DNA of 64,000 nucleotides. It comes from Bacillus vallismortis. GTDB lineage: Bacteria; Bacillota; Bacilli; Bacillales; Bacillaceae. The notes below the pieces were generated by a model. It was not told the DNA's origin and ran no database searches. It saw nothing but the letters and a program-made list of their open reading frames with translations. The position numbers were made by a program, and so were the translations under genes. The stretch lies in assembly GCF_040784915.1 (NCBI RefSeq), contig NZ_CP160797.1, positions 432,001 through 496,000 of the forward strand, given 5' to 3'. Shown piece by piece: positions 28,690 through 36,505 of the stretch. Each line of letters begins with the position of its first letter. Positions within the stretch are counted from its first letter, which is position 1.

Positions 28690-29043
28690 ATGAAAGAAAC
28701 TCTATGCCCCAATTGCGGCAAACCTTTGACAGGCGACATGGTCAGATCATCCAATGTGCCTTGCCAATTTCGCTGCGGACACTGCCGGGAACGGCTTTAT
28801 GAATATAAAGTATCAGCTCCGATGATGCTGGTGTCACTAGCGGTCATCGTGCTGCTCATTTATCTGTTGCTGCTCCTCCGCAATGCGGCAGGGTCAATGC
28901 TGCCGGCCGCACAGCACGTCCCGATGGCTGTTTTTGCGCTTGTGTGCGCGTATCCTGTTTTTATTGTAAGTGAACGGATGATCGCAAAGTACGTGATTCA
29001 AAACGGCAACATTATTTATAGAGGTAAGAGAAAAGGCTCCTGA
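28690..29043 (+). CDS. ycnL: Zinc-ribbon membrane protein YcnL
   Basis: 117 residues. Four cysteines in two pairs (CPNCGKPL and CGHCRER) with an extra CQFRC form a zinc-ribbon-like head in residues 1-40; two helices follow (about 48-70 and 80-100). ATG 28690 follows GTGAGG; the ATG seven codons upstream lacks a ribosome site. Location beside the copper operon hints at metal or thiol metabolism, but no function is visible. Confidence 0.85.
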   Translation: MKETLCPNCGKPLTGDMVRSSNVPCQFRCGHCRERLYEYKVSAPMMLVSLAVIVLLIYLLLLLRNAAGSMLPAAQHVPMAVFALVCAYPVFIVSERMIAKYVIQNGNIIYRGKRKGS

Positions 29044-29075
29044 TACCAGAGGCTCCTGATACCAGGAGCCTTTTT
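29035..29075 (+). terminator. ycnL terminator with a duplicated arm
   Basis: GGCTCCTG (29051-29058) / CAGGAGCC (29063-29070) then five T. The first arm region GGCTCCTGATACCAG is tandemly repeated at 29035 and 29051; the ycnL stop codon lies in the first copy. Confidence 0.9.
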
Positions 29076-29086
29076 ATTTTTAAAAA

Positions 29087-29106
29087 ATGTCACACCCATG
29101 TGCCAA
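29087..29106 (+). promoter_or_regulatory. MtlR operator of the mannitol operon
   Basis: TGTCACACCCATGTGCCAA fits the MtlR consensus TTGNCACA-N4-TGTGNCAA almost fully. It lies 119 bases before mtlA, upstream of the presumed promoter, as expected for an activator. Confidence 0.8.
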
Positions 29107-29136
29107 AGTCCTCTTTACTTTCAATTGTATAGGGAC

Positions 29137-29152
29137 TGTAAGCGTTTTAACA
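29137..29152 (+). promoter_or_regulatory. CcpA cre site of mtlA
   Basis: TGTAAGCGTTTTAACA matches the catabolite-response element core TGWAANCGNTNWCA. It lies just downstream of the likely promoter, so CcpA with HPr-Ser-P should repress mannitol use when glucose is present. Confidence 0.85.
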
Positions 29153-29224
29153 TAGAGTCAAAGGGAAGCAAAATTCTCTGAATCTATTTTTATAGCTTAC
29201 AGCGACAACAAGGAGGGTTTATAT

Positions 29225-30655
29225 ATGCAGCAAGAACAGCAAGGCGGCATGAAAGTGAAAGTGCAGCGCTTCGGCAGTTATTTGAGCGGAATGATTATGC
29301 CGAATATCGGCGCGTTTATCGCGTGGGGCATCATTACCGCGCTGTTTATTCCGGCGGGATGGATTCCAAATGAACAGCTGAATACACTTGTCAGCCCGAT
29401 GATCACATATTTACTGCCGCTTTTGATAGCGTATACAGGCGGAAAAATGATTTACGACCACCGCGGCGGAGTCGTCGGTGCGACAGCGGCAATCGGGGTG
29501 ATTGTCGGGTCGGATATACCAATGTTTTTAGGTGCAATGATCATGGGGCCGCTTGGCGGATACCTCATTAAACAGACTGATAAATTGTTCAAGGATAAAG
29601 TCAAACAAGGCTTTGAAATGCTGATCAACAACTTTACGGCGGGGATTGTCGGCGCGGCTTTAACGATTCTCGCGTTTTACGCCATCGGTCCGGTTGTCCT
29701 GACGTTAAATAAATTGCTGGCGGCAGGTGTGGAAGTCATTGTACACGCTAATTTACTGCCTGTAGCCAGCGTTTTTGTGGAACCGGCGAAAGTGTTGTTC
29801 CTAAACAACGCCATTAACCATGGAATCTTAAGTCCAATCGGAATCGAGCAAGCAGCCCAAACGGGCAAATCGATTCTGTTTTTAGTAGAAGCAAACCCTG
29901 GGCCAGGGCTCGGCATTTTGCTGGCGTACATGTTCTTTGGAAAAGGTTCTTCAAAATCAACGGCTCCCGGAGCGGCGATCATTCATTTCTTCGGCGGGAT
30001 TCACGAGATTTACTTCCCATACATTTTGATGAAACCGGCCTTGATTCTGGCGGCCATTGCCGGCGGAGCAAGCGGACTGTTAACATTCACGATCTTTAAT
30101 GCCGGACTTGTCGCAGCAGCGTCACCGGGCAGTATTATCGCATTGATGGCGATGACGCCAAGAGGCGGCTACTTCGGCGTATTGGCGGGTGTATTGGTCG
30201 CTGCAGCTGTTTCGTTCATCGTATCAGCGGTGATCCTGAAATCTTCAAAAGCAAGCGAAGAAGACCTCGCTGCCGCAACAGAAAAAATGCAGTCCATGAA
30301 GGGGAAGAAAAGCCAAGCAGCCTCTGTTTTAGAAGCGGAGCAAACGAAAGCTGAGGAAGCGTCTGCGCTGTCTCCTGAAAGCGTAAACAAAATCATCTTC
30401 GCTTGTGATGCGGGAATGGGATCAAGCGCGATGGGAGCATCGATTTTAAGAAACAAAGTGAAAAAAGCGGAGCTTGATATCAGTGTGGCCAACACGGCTA
30501 TTAACAATCTGCCAAGCGATGCGGACATTGTCATCACCCACAAAGATTTAACAGATCGCGCGAAAGCGAAGCTGCCGAACGCGACACACATATCAGTGGA
30601 TAACTTCTTAAACAGTCCGAAATATGACGAGCTTCTTGAAAAGCTTAAAAAGTAA
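29225..30655 (+). CDS. mtlA: Mannitol PTS enzyme IICB, MtlA
   Basis: Imports mannitol and phosphorylates it. 476 residues: the IIC membrane domain (about 1-345, with GGIHEIYFPYILMKP as substrate motif) followed by a linker and a IIB domain (about 385-476) whose phospho-cysteine sits in IIFACDAGMGSSAMGA. The IIA domain is separate (MtlF), as in B. subtilis. ATG follows ACAAGGAGGGTTTAT. First gene of mtlA-mtlF-mtlD. Confidence 0.97.
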   Translation: MQQEQQGGMKVKVQRFGSYLSGMIMPNIGAFIAWGIITALFIPAGWIPNEQLNTLVSPMITYLLPLLIAYTGGKMIYDHRGGVVGATAAIGVIVGSDIPMFLGAMIMGPLGGYLIKQTDKLFKDKVKQGFEMLINNFTAGIVGAALTILAFYAIGPVVLTLNKLLAAGVEVIVHANLLPVASVFVEPAKVLFLNNAINHGILSPIGIEQAAQTGKSILFLVEANPGPGLGILLAYMFFGKGSSKSTAPGAAIIHFFGGIHEIYFPYILMKPALILAAIAGGASGLLTFTIFNAGLVAAASPGSIIALMAMTPRGGYFGVLAGVLVAAAVSFIVSAVILKSSKASEEDLAAATEKMQSMKGKKSQAASVLEAEQTKAEEASALSPESVNKIIFACDAGMGSSAMGASILRNKVKKAELDISVANTAINNLPSDADIVITHKDLTDRAKAKLPNATHISVDNFLNSPKYDELLEKLKK

Positions 30656-30679
30656 ACTCATAGAAAGAGAGTGATACCC

Positions 30680-31111
30680 ATGCAAGTACTCGCAAAGGAA
30701 AATATTAAACTCAATCAAACGGCATCATCAAAGGAAGAAGCCATCAAAATGGCAGGCCAGACGCTGATTGACAACGGCTATGTAACAGAAGATTACATTG
30801 GCAAAATGTTTGAACGTGAAGAAACATCATCTACTTTTATGGGGAATTTCATAGCCATACCACACGGCACAGAAGAGGCGAAAAGCGACGTGCTTCACTC
30901 TGGAATCTCAATCATACAGATTCCAGACGGTGTCGAGTACGGCGCAGGCAACACGGCAAAAGTGGTATTCGGCATTGCGGGCAAAAATAATGAGCATTTA
31001 GACATTTTGTCTAACATCGCGATCATTTGCTCAGAAGAAGAAAACATTGAACGCCTGATCTCTGCTAAAAGCGAAGAAGATTTGATCGCCATTTTCAACG
31101 AGGTGAACTGA
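30680..31111 (+). CDS. mtlF: Mannitol PTS enzyme IIA, MtlF
   Basis: 143-residue phosphocarrier that passes phosphate from HPr to the MtlA IIB domain, and onto MtlR. Phospho-His lies in FIAIPHGTEEAK (about residue 62). ATG 30680 follows AAAGAGAGTG; a GTG three codons upstream overlaps that ribosome site. mtlD starts one base after its stop. Confidence 0.96.
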   Translation: MQVLAKENIKLNQTASSKEEAIKMAGQTLIDNGYVTEDYIGKMFEREETSSTFMGNFIAIPHGTEEAKSDVLHSGISIIQIPDGVEYGAGNTAKVVFGIAGKNNEHLDILSNIAIICSEEENIERLISAKSEEDLIAIFNEVN

Positions 31112-31112
31112 C

Positions 31113-32234
31113 ATGATCGCCTTACATTTCGGTGCGGGAAATATCGGAAGAGGGTTTATCGGCGCGCTGCTTCACCACTCCGGTTATGATGTGGTGTTTG
31201 CGGATGTGAACGATACGATGGTCAGTCTCCTTAATGAAAAACGGGAATACACAGTGGAGCTGGCAGAAGCGGGCCACTCATCAGAGGTCATTGGCCCGGT
31301 CAGCGCCATTAATAGCGGCAGCCATCCGGAGGAGCTGTATCGGCTGATTAATGAGGCGGCGCTCATCACAACGGCGGTCGGCCCGAACGTGTTAAAGCTG
31401 ATTGCTCCGTCTATAGCAGAAGGTTTAAGACGAAGAAAAGTTGCAAACATACTGAATATCATTGCCTGCGAAAATATGATCGGCGGCAGCAGCTTCCTGA
31501 AGAAAGAGATATACAGCCATTTAACGGAAGCAGAGCAAGAATCCATCAGTGAAGCGGTCGGTTTTCCGAACTCGGCTGTTGACCGGATCGTGCCGGTTCA
31601 GCATCATGAAGATCCGCTCAAAGTATCGGTTGAACCGTTTTTTGAATGGGTCATTGATGAATCAGGCTTTAAAGGGGATACACCGATCATAAACGGCGCG
31701 CTGTTTGTTGATGATTTAACGCCGTATATCGAACGCAAACTGTTTACCGTCAATACCGGCCACGCAGTGACCGCTTATGTCGGCTATCAGCGCGGATTAA
31801 AAACCGTAAAAGAAGCAATCGATCACCCGGAAATCCGCCGTGTCGTTCATTCAGCGCTGCTTGAAACCGGTGACTATCTCATCAAAACGTATGGCTTTAA
31901 GCAAACCGAACACGAACAATATATCAAAAAAATCATTGGACGCTTTGAAAATCCATTCATTACGGACGATGTGACCCGCGTGGCGAGATCGCCTCTCAGA
32001 AAGCTGGGAGAGCATGATAGACTCGTAGGCCCTGCAAAGAAAATAAAAGAGCCGAATGCACTGGCGGAAGGGATTGCCGCAGCACTGCGCTTCAATTTCA
32101 CCGGTGACCCTGAAGCGGTGGAACTGCAAGAGCTGATCCAAGAAAAAGGATACAGCGGCGTGCTTCAAGAGGTGTGCGGCATTCAGTCCCATGAACCGCT
32201 TCATGCCATTGTTTTAAAGAAACTCAACCAATAA
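31113..32234 (+). CDS. mtlD: Mannitol-1-phosphate 5-dehydrogenase MtlD
   Basis: Oxidises mannitol 1-phosphate to fructose 6-phosphate with NAD+. 373 residues: Rossmann motif FGAGNIGRGFIGALL at the N terminus, DRIVPVQH in the middle, and the catalytic lysine region KLFTVNTGHAVTAYVGYQ. Last gene of the mannitol operon, followed by a strong terminator. Confidence 0.97.
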   Translation: MIALHFGAGNIGRGFIGALLHHSGYDVVFADVNDTMVSLLNEKREYTVELAEAGHSSEVIGPVSAINSGSHPEELYRLINEAALITTAVGPNVLKLIAPSIAEGLRRRKVANILNIIACENMIGGSSFLKKEIYSHLTEAEQESISEAVGFPNSAVDRIVPVQHHEDPLKVSVEPFFEWVIDESGFKGDTPIINGALFVDDLTPYIERKLFTVNTGHAVTAYVGYQRGLKTVKEAIDHPEIRRVVHSALLETGDYLIKTYGFKQTEHEQYIKKIIGRFENPFITDDVTRVARSPLRKLGEHDRLVGPAKKIKEPNALAEGIAAALRFNFTGDPEAVELQELIQEKGYSGVLQEVCGIQSHEPLHAIVLKKLNQ

Positions 32235-32238
32235 CCGA

Positions 32239-32267
32239 CCCGTGACAGCATGTCACGGGCTTTTTTT
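32239..32267 (+). terminator. mtlAFD terminator
   Basis: CCCGTGACA / TGTCACGGG around GCA, then C and seven T. Confidence 0.92.
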
Positions 32268-32329
32268 GCCATCTCGCAATCTAGTATAATAGTAAGCGTT
32301 TTCGATAATAGGGGGAGGAGAATGACACA

Positions 32330-33387
32330 ATGAAACAATTCGGATTGCGGCAATACCCGGAGATGGAGTAGGAATAGAGGTTGTGGCGGCTGCGGAAAAA
32401 GTGCTTTATACAGCAGCCGAAGTTCACGGAGGTTTGTCATTCTCATTTACGCCTTTTCCATGGAGCTGTGATTATTATATGGAACACGGCGAAATGATGC
32501 CTGAAGACGGAATACATACGCTCACTCAATTTGAAGCGGTTTTTTTAGGAGCGGTCGGAAATCCGAAGCTGGTTCCCGATCATATGTCATTATGGGGGCT
32601 GCTGCTGAAAATCCGGAGGGAGCTTGAGCTTTCCATTAATATGAGACCTGCTAAACAAATGGCGGGCATTATGTCACCGCTTTTGCATCCAAATGATTTT
32701 GACCTCGTGGTGATTCGTGAAAACAGTGAAGGCGAATACAGTGAGGTCGGCGGTCGCATTCACAGGGGTGATGATGAAATTGCCATCCAGAATACCGTGT
32801 TCACGAGAAAAGCGACAGAGCGTGTCATGCGTTTTGCCTTCGAATTGGCGAAAAAGCGGCGCGGCCATGTGACGAGCGCAACAAAGTCCAATGGCATTTA
32901 TCACGCGATGCCGTTCTGGGATGAAGTCTTTCAGCAGACTGCGGCTGATTACAGAGGAATTGACACGTCATCCCAGCACATTGATGCGTTGGCGGCTTTC
33001 TTTGTCACACGTCCTGAAACCTTTGACGTCATTGTAGCGAGCAACTTATTCGGTGACATTTTAACAGATATCAGCTCCAGTCTCATGGGGAGCATCGGCA
33101 TTGCCCCCTCTGCAAACATCAACCCGTCCGGCAAGTATCCATCCATGTTCGAACCGGTCCACGGATCAGCTCCCGATATCGCCGGCAAAGGCCTCGCGAA
33201 CCCAATCGGCCAGATTTGGACAGCAAAGCTGATGCTTGATCATTTCGGAGAGGAAGAACTGGGGGCGAAGATCCTCGATGTGATGGAACAAGTAACGGCA
33301 GACGGCGTCAAAACACGCGACATTGGCGGACAAAACACAACGGCAGAGGTCACGGATGAAATCTGTGCGCGTTTGAGAAAACTTTGA
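32330..33387 (+). pseudogene. ycsA: Frameshifted tartrate/isopropylmalate-type dehydrogenase YcsA
   Basis: The family converts 2-hydroxy acids such as tartrate or D-malate to keto acids with NAD+ and metal. From ATG 32330 (behind GGGGGAGGAGAATG) the frame reads MKQFG and then meets a stop at about 32369. Inserting one A near 32344 restores the expected IAAIPGDGVG and joins the long frame that runs intact from 32383 to 33387 (AAAEKVL to RLRKL; substrate motifs RRELELSINMRPAK, VIRENSEGEYSE, SNLFGDILTD and EPVHGSAPDI are intact). The GTG at 32383 could start a protein lacking the first strand and its GDG loop. Either a recent inactivation or a sequencing error. Confidence 0.85.
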
Positions 33388-33403
33388 TGACACAGGGCGG
33401 GGC
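33340..33403 (+). repeat. Copy A of a 64-bp direct repeat: ycsA 3' end
   Basis: This segment encodes the last residues of YcsA (TAEVTDEICARLRKL) and the bases just beyond. It recurs at 34104-34168 on the other side of sipU. The last 40 bases match at 36 positions; the upstream part is more diverged with one indel. Confidence 0.85.
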
Positions 33404-33520
33404 CGATGGTTGCCCCGGCCAATCAATTTCCTTACGAAAATATCCATAAAAAACTAACCAAGAAGATCCAAATGCTGTATAATGATTTGGAATTCTTAGG
33501 AAGGTATCGGGTGAAGGAAG

Positions 33521-34084
33521 TTGAATGCAAAAAAAATCACATTAAAGAAAAAAAGAAAAACCAAATGGATCATTGTACTCAGTATCGTATTGATCGCAGT
33601 GCTCATTTTTACCATCAGAATGGCGTTTTACAAACCCTTTATTGTTGAAGGCTCTTCAATGGCTCCAACGCTTCAAGACTCAGAAAGAATTTTGGTTGAC
33701 AAAGCAGCCAAATATACAGGCGGTTTTTACAGAGGCGACATTATCGTCATTCATGACAAAACGAGCGGCCGTTCATCCGTCAAACGTTTAATCGGTTTGC
33801 CTGGTGACAGCGTAAAAGTGAAGGATGATCAGCTATACATAAACGATAAAAAGGTGGAAGAACCGTACCTAAAGGAACATCAACAAGAAGCCAAAGAAAT
33901 AGGTGTAAGCTTAACGGGTGACTTCGAAGCTGAGGTTCCTTCCGGCAAATATTTCGTAATGGGAGATAACCGCCTGAATTCGATGGATAGCAGAAACGGA
34001 ATGGGTATGCCTTCTGATGAAGAAATCGTCGGTACGGAATCTCTCGTCTTTTATCCGTTCAGTGAGATGAGACAAGCAAAATAA
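33521..34084 (+). CDS. sipU: Type I signal peptidase SipU
   Basis: Membrane peptidase that removes signal peptides from exported proteins; one of the minor B. subtilis isozymes. 187 residues with one N-terminal helix (about 16-33), catalytic Ser46 in VEGSSMAPTL, catalytic Lys88 in SVKRLIGLPGD and the box GDNRLNSMDSRNGMG. The start is TTG 33521 behind AGGAAG, as in B. subtilis. It lies between two copies of the ycsA 3' end, which suggests that it was inserted there. Confidence 0.96.
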   Translation: MNAKKITLKKKRKTKWIIVLSIVLIAVLIFTIRMAFYKPFIVEGSSMAPTLQDSERILVDKAAKYTGGFYRGDIIVIHDKTSGRSSVKRLIGLPGDSVKVKDDQLYINDKKVEEPYLKEHQQEAKEIGVSLTGDFEAEVPSGKYFVMGDNRLNSMDSRNGMGMPSDEEIVGTESLVFYPFSEMRQAK

Positions 34085-34103
34085 AAATCTTATGGAACGA
34101 GTC

Positions 34104-34168
34104 ACGGCTGTGGTCACTGACGACCATTTGTGCGCGTTTTAGAACAATCTGATGACACAGGGCGGGGC
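34104..34168 (+). repeat. Copy B of the 64-bp direct repeat: decayed ycsA 3' end
   Basis: ACGGCTGTGGTCACTGACGA translates as TAVVTDD before drifting out of frame, mirroring TAEVTDE in copy A; GATGACACAGGGCGGGGC is identical in both. The last 18 codons of the convergent hydrolase gene are read from its complementary strand. Confidence 0.85.
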
Positions 34169-34746
34169 GGTTTTTCTGCCTCGTTTTTTATGATGGAAAG
34201 CGCTTTGAAGAAGAGTGCCCTGTCGAAAGTATCAGAGTCAGGATTGGCAAAGCCGTGAAGAGCTTCAAATTGATAAATCTCCAAATCGGGATGCTGTTTT
34301 TCCCGCAGTTTTTTGATGAGAAGCGCAACATCAAACGACGGTTCAAATGAAGGGAAAAACAATAGGACCGGGCAGACTGGCACGTGATGAAGAGAATCGC
34401 GTATCCGGGAACCGTAATAGCAAACAGCTCCGCTCACCTCAGGCATACTGCTGCATTTCCATGCGATCGTTGCGCCCGCGCTGAATCCAACCACAAAGAT
34501 GCGCCGTCCGGCGTTTTGCCTGATTAAGCTCTGAATGATGGTTTCTCCTGTTTTCAGCCGTTCGTGTTTTGTAAATTGATCGTATGCGGTTTTTTCCTCT
34601 TGCAATGTGTAGACTTCACCATCCCCGAGCAGGTTAGGCGTCACCACATCATATCCAGCCATTTTTATCAGCCGGGCCATCTTTTTCATATGGCTGTTAA
34701 CACCGTATATTTCGTGTGCGAGAATGACAAGCGGTTTTGGGGGCAT
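34114..34746 (-). CDS. Dienelactone-hydrolase-family alpha/beta hydrolase
   Basis: 210 residues. The fold is clear: HEIYGVNSHMKKMARLIKMAGY is the DLH N terminus with Glu12, the nucleophile elbow is GFSAGA (Ser89 in place of the usual Cys) and ALHGFANP carries His164. It could be an esterase of small esters; the substrate is unknown. The C-terminal tail RPVSSDCSKTRTNGRQ is read antisense from the decayed ycsA repeat, so the original end of this protein has been replaced. I do not recall this gene at this place in 168. Confidence 0.85.
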   Translation of the reverse strand: MPPKPLVILAHEIYGVNSHMKKMARLIKMAGYDVVTPNLLGDGEVYTLQEEKTAYDQFTKHERLKTGETIIQSLIRQNAGRRIFVVGFSAGATIAWKCSSMPEVSGAVCYYGSRIRDSLHHVPVCPVLLFFPSFEPSFDVALLIKKLREKQHPDLEIYQFEALHGFANPDSDTFDRALFFKALSIIKNEAEKPPRPVSSDCSKTRTNGRQ

Positions 34747-34829
34747 AACGGTCTCCTTTGCGTTTTTTCCATTATATCCTATCGTTCAGCTTTTGGCTGA
34801 TATATAATAGTCAAAAAAGGAGAAATAGA

Positions 34830-35222
34830 ATGAACTCATTACTTTTGCCTCATCGCTATCCGTTTTTGTTTATTGATGGCGTGACGGAAAGCGAGCCCGG
34901 CAAACATGCGGCAGCGTATAAGCTGATCAGTGAGAACGACTGGTTTATCAATGATAAGCAAACAGAAATGCCGTTTTCACTTGTGATTGAAGCACTTGCG
35001 CAAACAGCGGCTTTTACAGGAGTTACAGATCAGAACAGCTTGGGTTTATTGTCTTCCGTGAAGAAAGCGGAAAAACTCGGAGCGGCCGCGCCTGGTGACC
35101 GGCTTGATCTTACATTTGAAGTTACGCGCAACCGACGCGGGTTTGTGTTCGGGCATGCCAAGGCGTCAGTTGGCGGACAGCCTGTTGCTGAAGCTGAAAT
35201 CGGCATCTATATCGAAAAATGA
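34830..35222 (+). CDS. ycsD: FabZ-like hot-dog dehydratase YcsD
   Basis: 130 residues resembling 3-hydroxyacyl-ACP dehydratase. LLPHRYPFLFIDGV carries the catalytic His8 and PFSLVIEALAQTAAF the acidic Glu54 of FabZ. It is slightly shorter than FabZ and stands alone, so it may serve a specialised or unknown pathway. ATG 34830 follows AAAAAGGAGAAATAG; the open frame further upstream has no ribosome site. Confidence 0.88.
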   Translation: MNSLLLPHRYPFLFIDGVTESEPGKHAAAYKLISENDWFINDKQTEMPFSLVIEALAQTAAFTGVTDQNSLGLLSSVKKAEKLGAAAPGDRLDLTFEVTRNRRGFVFGHAKASVGGQPVAEAEIGIYIEK

Positions 35223-35226
35223 AAAA

Positions 35227-35255
35227 AACCCTTCACAACGTTTTGTGAGGGGTTC
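35227..35255. terminator. Terminator between ycsD and the convergent 54-residue gene
   Basis: AACCCTTCACAA pairs with TTTTGTGAGGGGTT, preceded by an A-run and followed by a T-rich stretch; usable in both directions. Confidence 0.7.
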
Positions 35256-35257
35256 TA

Positions 35258-35422
35258 TTATTTCGTATCGTAATCCCGTTCGCTTTGTGAGTCATCTCTT
35301 TGCTGCCGTTTGTGTTTTTCATCCTTCATGTTTTCCTTCAGCTCTTCATTCGGAATCGGATCGGTTAAGTCATTGTGTTCAGGATTTTCATTTGGTTTGT
35401 TTTGCTGTTTTCTTTCTGTCAT
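35258..35422 (-). CDS. Small hydrophilic protein, 54 residues
   Basis: A short frame, MTERKQQNKPNENPEHNDLT then DPIPNEELKENMKDEKHKRQ then QRDDSQSERDYDTK. ATG 35422 follows a strong GGTGAGGTGATC. It has no Cys, Trp or hydrophobic stretch and is almost wholly charged and polar, so it is likely disordered, like small bacillus stress or spore proteins. It ends at a shared terminator with ycsD. I do not recognise the family with confidence. Confidence 0.75.
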   Translation of the reverse strand: MTERKQQNKPNENPEHNDLTDPIPNEELKENMKDEKHKRQQRDDSQSERDYDTK

Positions 35423-35554
35423 CTTTGATCACCTCACCGTTTGTTTTCCTTTTATCAGGACGCCTCAAACATGTGAAATCGCTTTTTTGTTCCGATGGGT
35501 ATAATGTATTAGAATAGAAAGATGCACAATTAAAAGATAAAGAGAGGTACATAT

Positions 35555-36304
35555 ATGTCTGTTCAAAGAGAAAATGTAGATATCAAGCTGATCGCAATCG
35601 ATATGGATGGAACGCTGCTGAATGACGAGCAGCTGATCTCCGATGAAAACCGTAAAGCCATTCGTGAAGCCGAGGATAAAGGCGTGTACGTGGTGATCAG
35701 CACGGGCCGGACGCTGATGACGTGCCGGGAGCTGGCGGAATCCCTGAAGCTGTCATCCTTTTTAATCACGGCAAACGGCAGTGAAATTTGGGATTCGAAT
35801 TTTAATTTGGTGGAACGCAAGCTGCTCCATACGGATCACATTCAAATGATGTGGGATTTGCGGAATAAGCACAACACTAATTTCTGGGCTTCTACCGTAA
35901 ATAAAGTATGGAGAGGCGAGTTTCCGGAAAACATTACGGATCACGAATGGCTCAAATTCGGCTTTGACATTGAGGATGACGACATCCGAAACGAAGTGCT
36001 GGAGGAGCTGAGGAAAAACAAAGAGCTTGAAATCACCAATTCAAGCCCGACAAACATTGAGGTCAACGCGCTTGGCATCAACAAAGCCGCGGCTCTTGCG
36101 AAGGTTTCTGAAAAACTCGGCTTTACGATGGAGAATGTGATGGCGATGGGTGACAGCCTCAATGACATCGCGATGATCAAAGAAGCGGGTCTGGGTGTTG
36201 CGATGGGAAATGCGCAAGACGTCGTGAAAGAAACGGCTGATTGGACCACGGATACAAATATTGAGGATGGTGTCGCTAAAGCGATTCGCCATTGGGTACT
36301 ATAA
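35555..36304 (+). CDS. ycsE: HAD-superfamily phosphatase YcsE
   Basis: 249-residue Cof-type HAD phosphatase. Motif I IAIDMDGTLL has nucleophile Asp16 and Asp18, motif II VISTGRT, motif III lysine in GINKAAAL and motif IV MAMGDSLNDIAMIKEAG. B. subtilis YcsE is reported to hydrolyse 5-amino-6-ribitylamino-uracil phosphate or FMN in riboflavin metabolism. ATG follows AAAGAGAGGTACATAT; a TATAAT -10 is visible near 35500. Confidence 0.93.
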   Translation: MSVQRENVDIKLIAIDMDGTLLNDEQLISDENRKAIREAEDKGVYVVISTGRTLMTCRELAESLKLSSFLITANGSEIWDSNFNLVERKLLHTDHIQMMWDLRNKHNTNFWASTVNKVWRGEFPENITDHEWLKFGFDIEDDDIRNEVLEELRKNKELEITNSSPTNIEVNALGINKAAALAKVSEKLGFTMENVMAMGDSLNDIAMIKEAGLGVAMGNAQDVVKETADWTTDTNIEDGVAKAIRHWVL

Positions 36305-36334
36305 AAAAAGGAGTCCTAAGATGGACTCTTTTTT
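36303..36334 (+). terminator. ycsE terminator
   Basis: AAAAAAGGAGTCC / GGACTCTTTTTT around TAAGAT, right after the ycsE stop. Confidence 0.9.
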
Positions 36335-36430
36335 AGTTTGGGAGGTTTTCTTCTGGGACCATGGGAGGTTTTCTGACAAAAGGATTTCACAAACTAATAG
36401 GTTTGAATTATAATAAAGCAAAGTTCAAAA

Positions 36431-36471
36431 ATTCGGAATAGTCGTTCCGAATTTCGGAACGATGATAATAT
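36431..36471 (+). promoter_or_regulatory. Likely KipR operator and -10 of the pxp/kip operon
   Basis: ATTCGGAA (36431-36438) and TTCCGAAT (36445-36452) form a perfect 8-bp inverted repeat; TTCCGAA (36445-36451) also pairs with TTCGGAA (36453-36459). Three alternating half-sites lie just upstream of a TAATAT -10 (36466-36471). The position suits the IclR-type repressor KipR encoded at the operon end. Confidence 0.65.
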
Positions 36472-36505
36472 AAAGCATATTGTTTGCTTTGGCTGGAGGG
36501 ATTCT

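Noticed and set aside
32383-33387. YcsA as an intact 334-residue protein from GTG
   Set aside because: The normal ATG with a strong ribosome site lies upstream and a single-base change explains the break. The shortened protein would lack the first strand and GDG loop.
35095-35517. A 140-codon plus-strand frame overlapping ycsD
   Set aside because: It starts inside ycsD in another frame, crosses the ycsD terminator and is antisense to the 54-residue gene.
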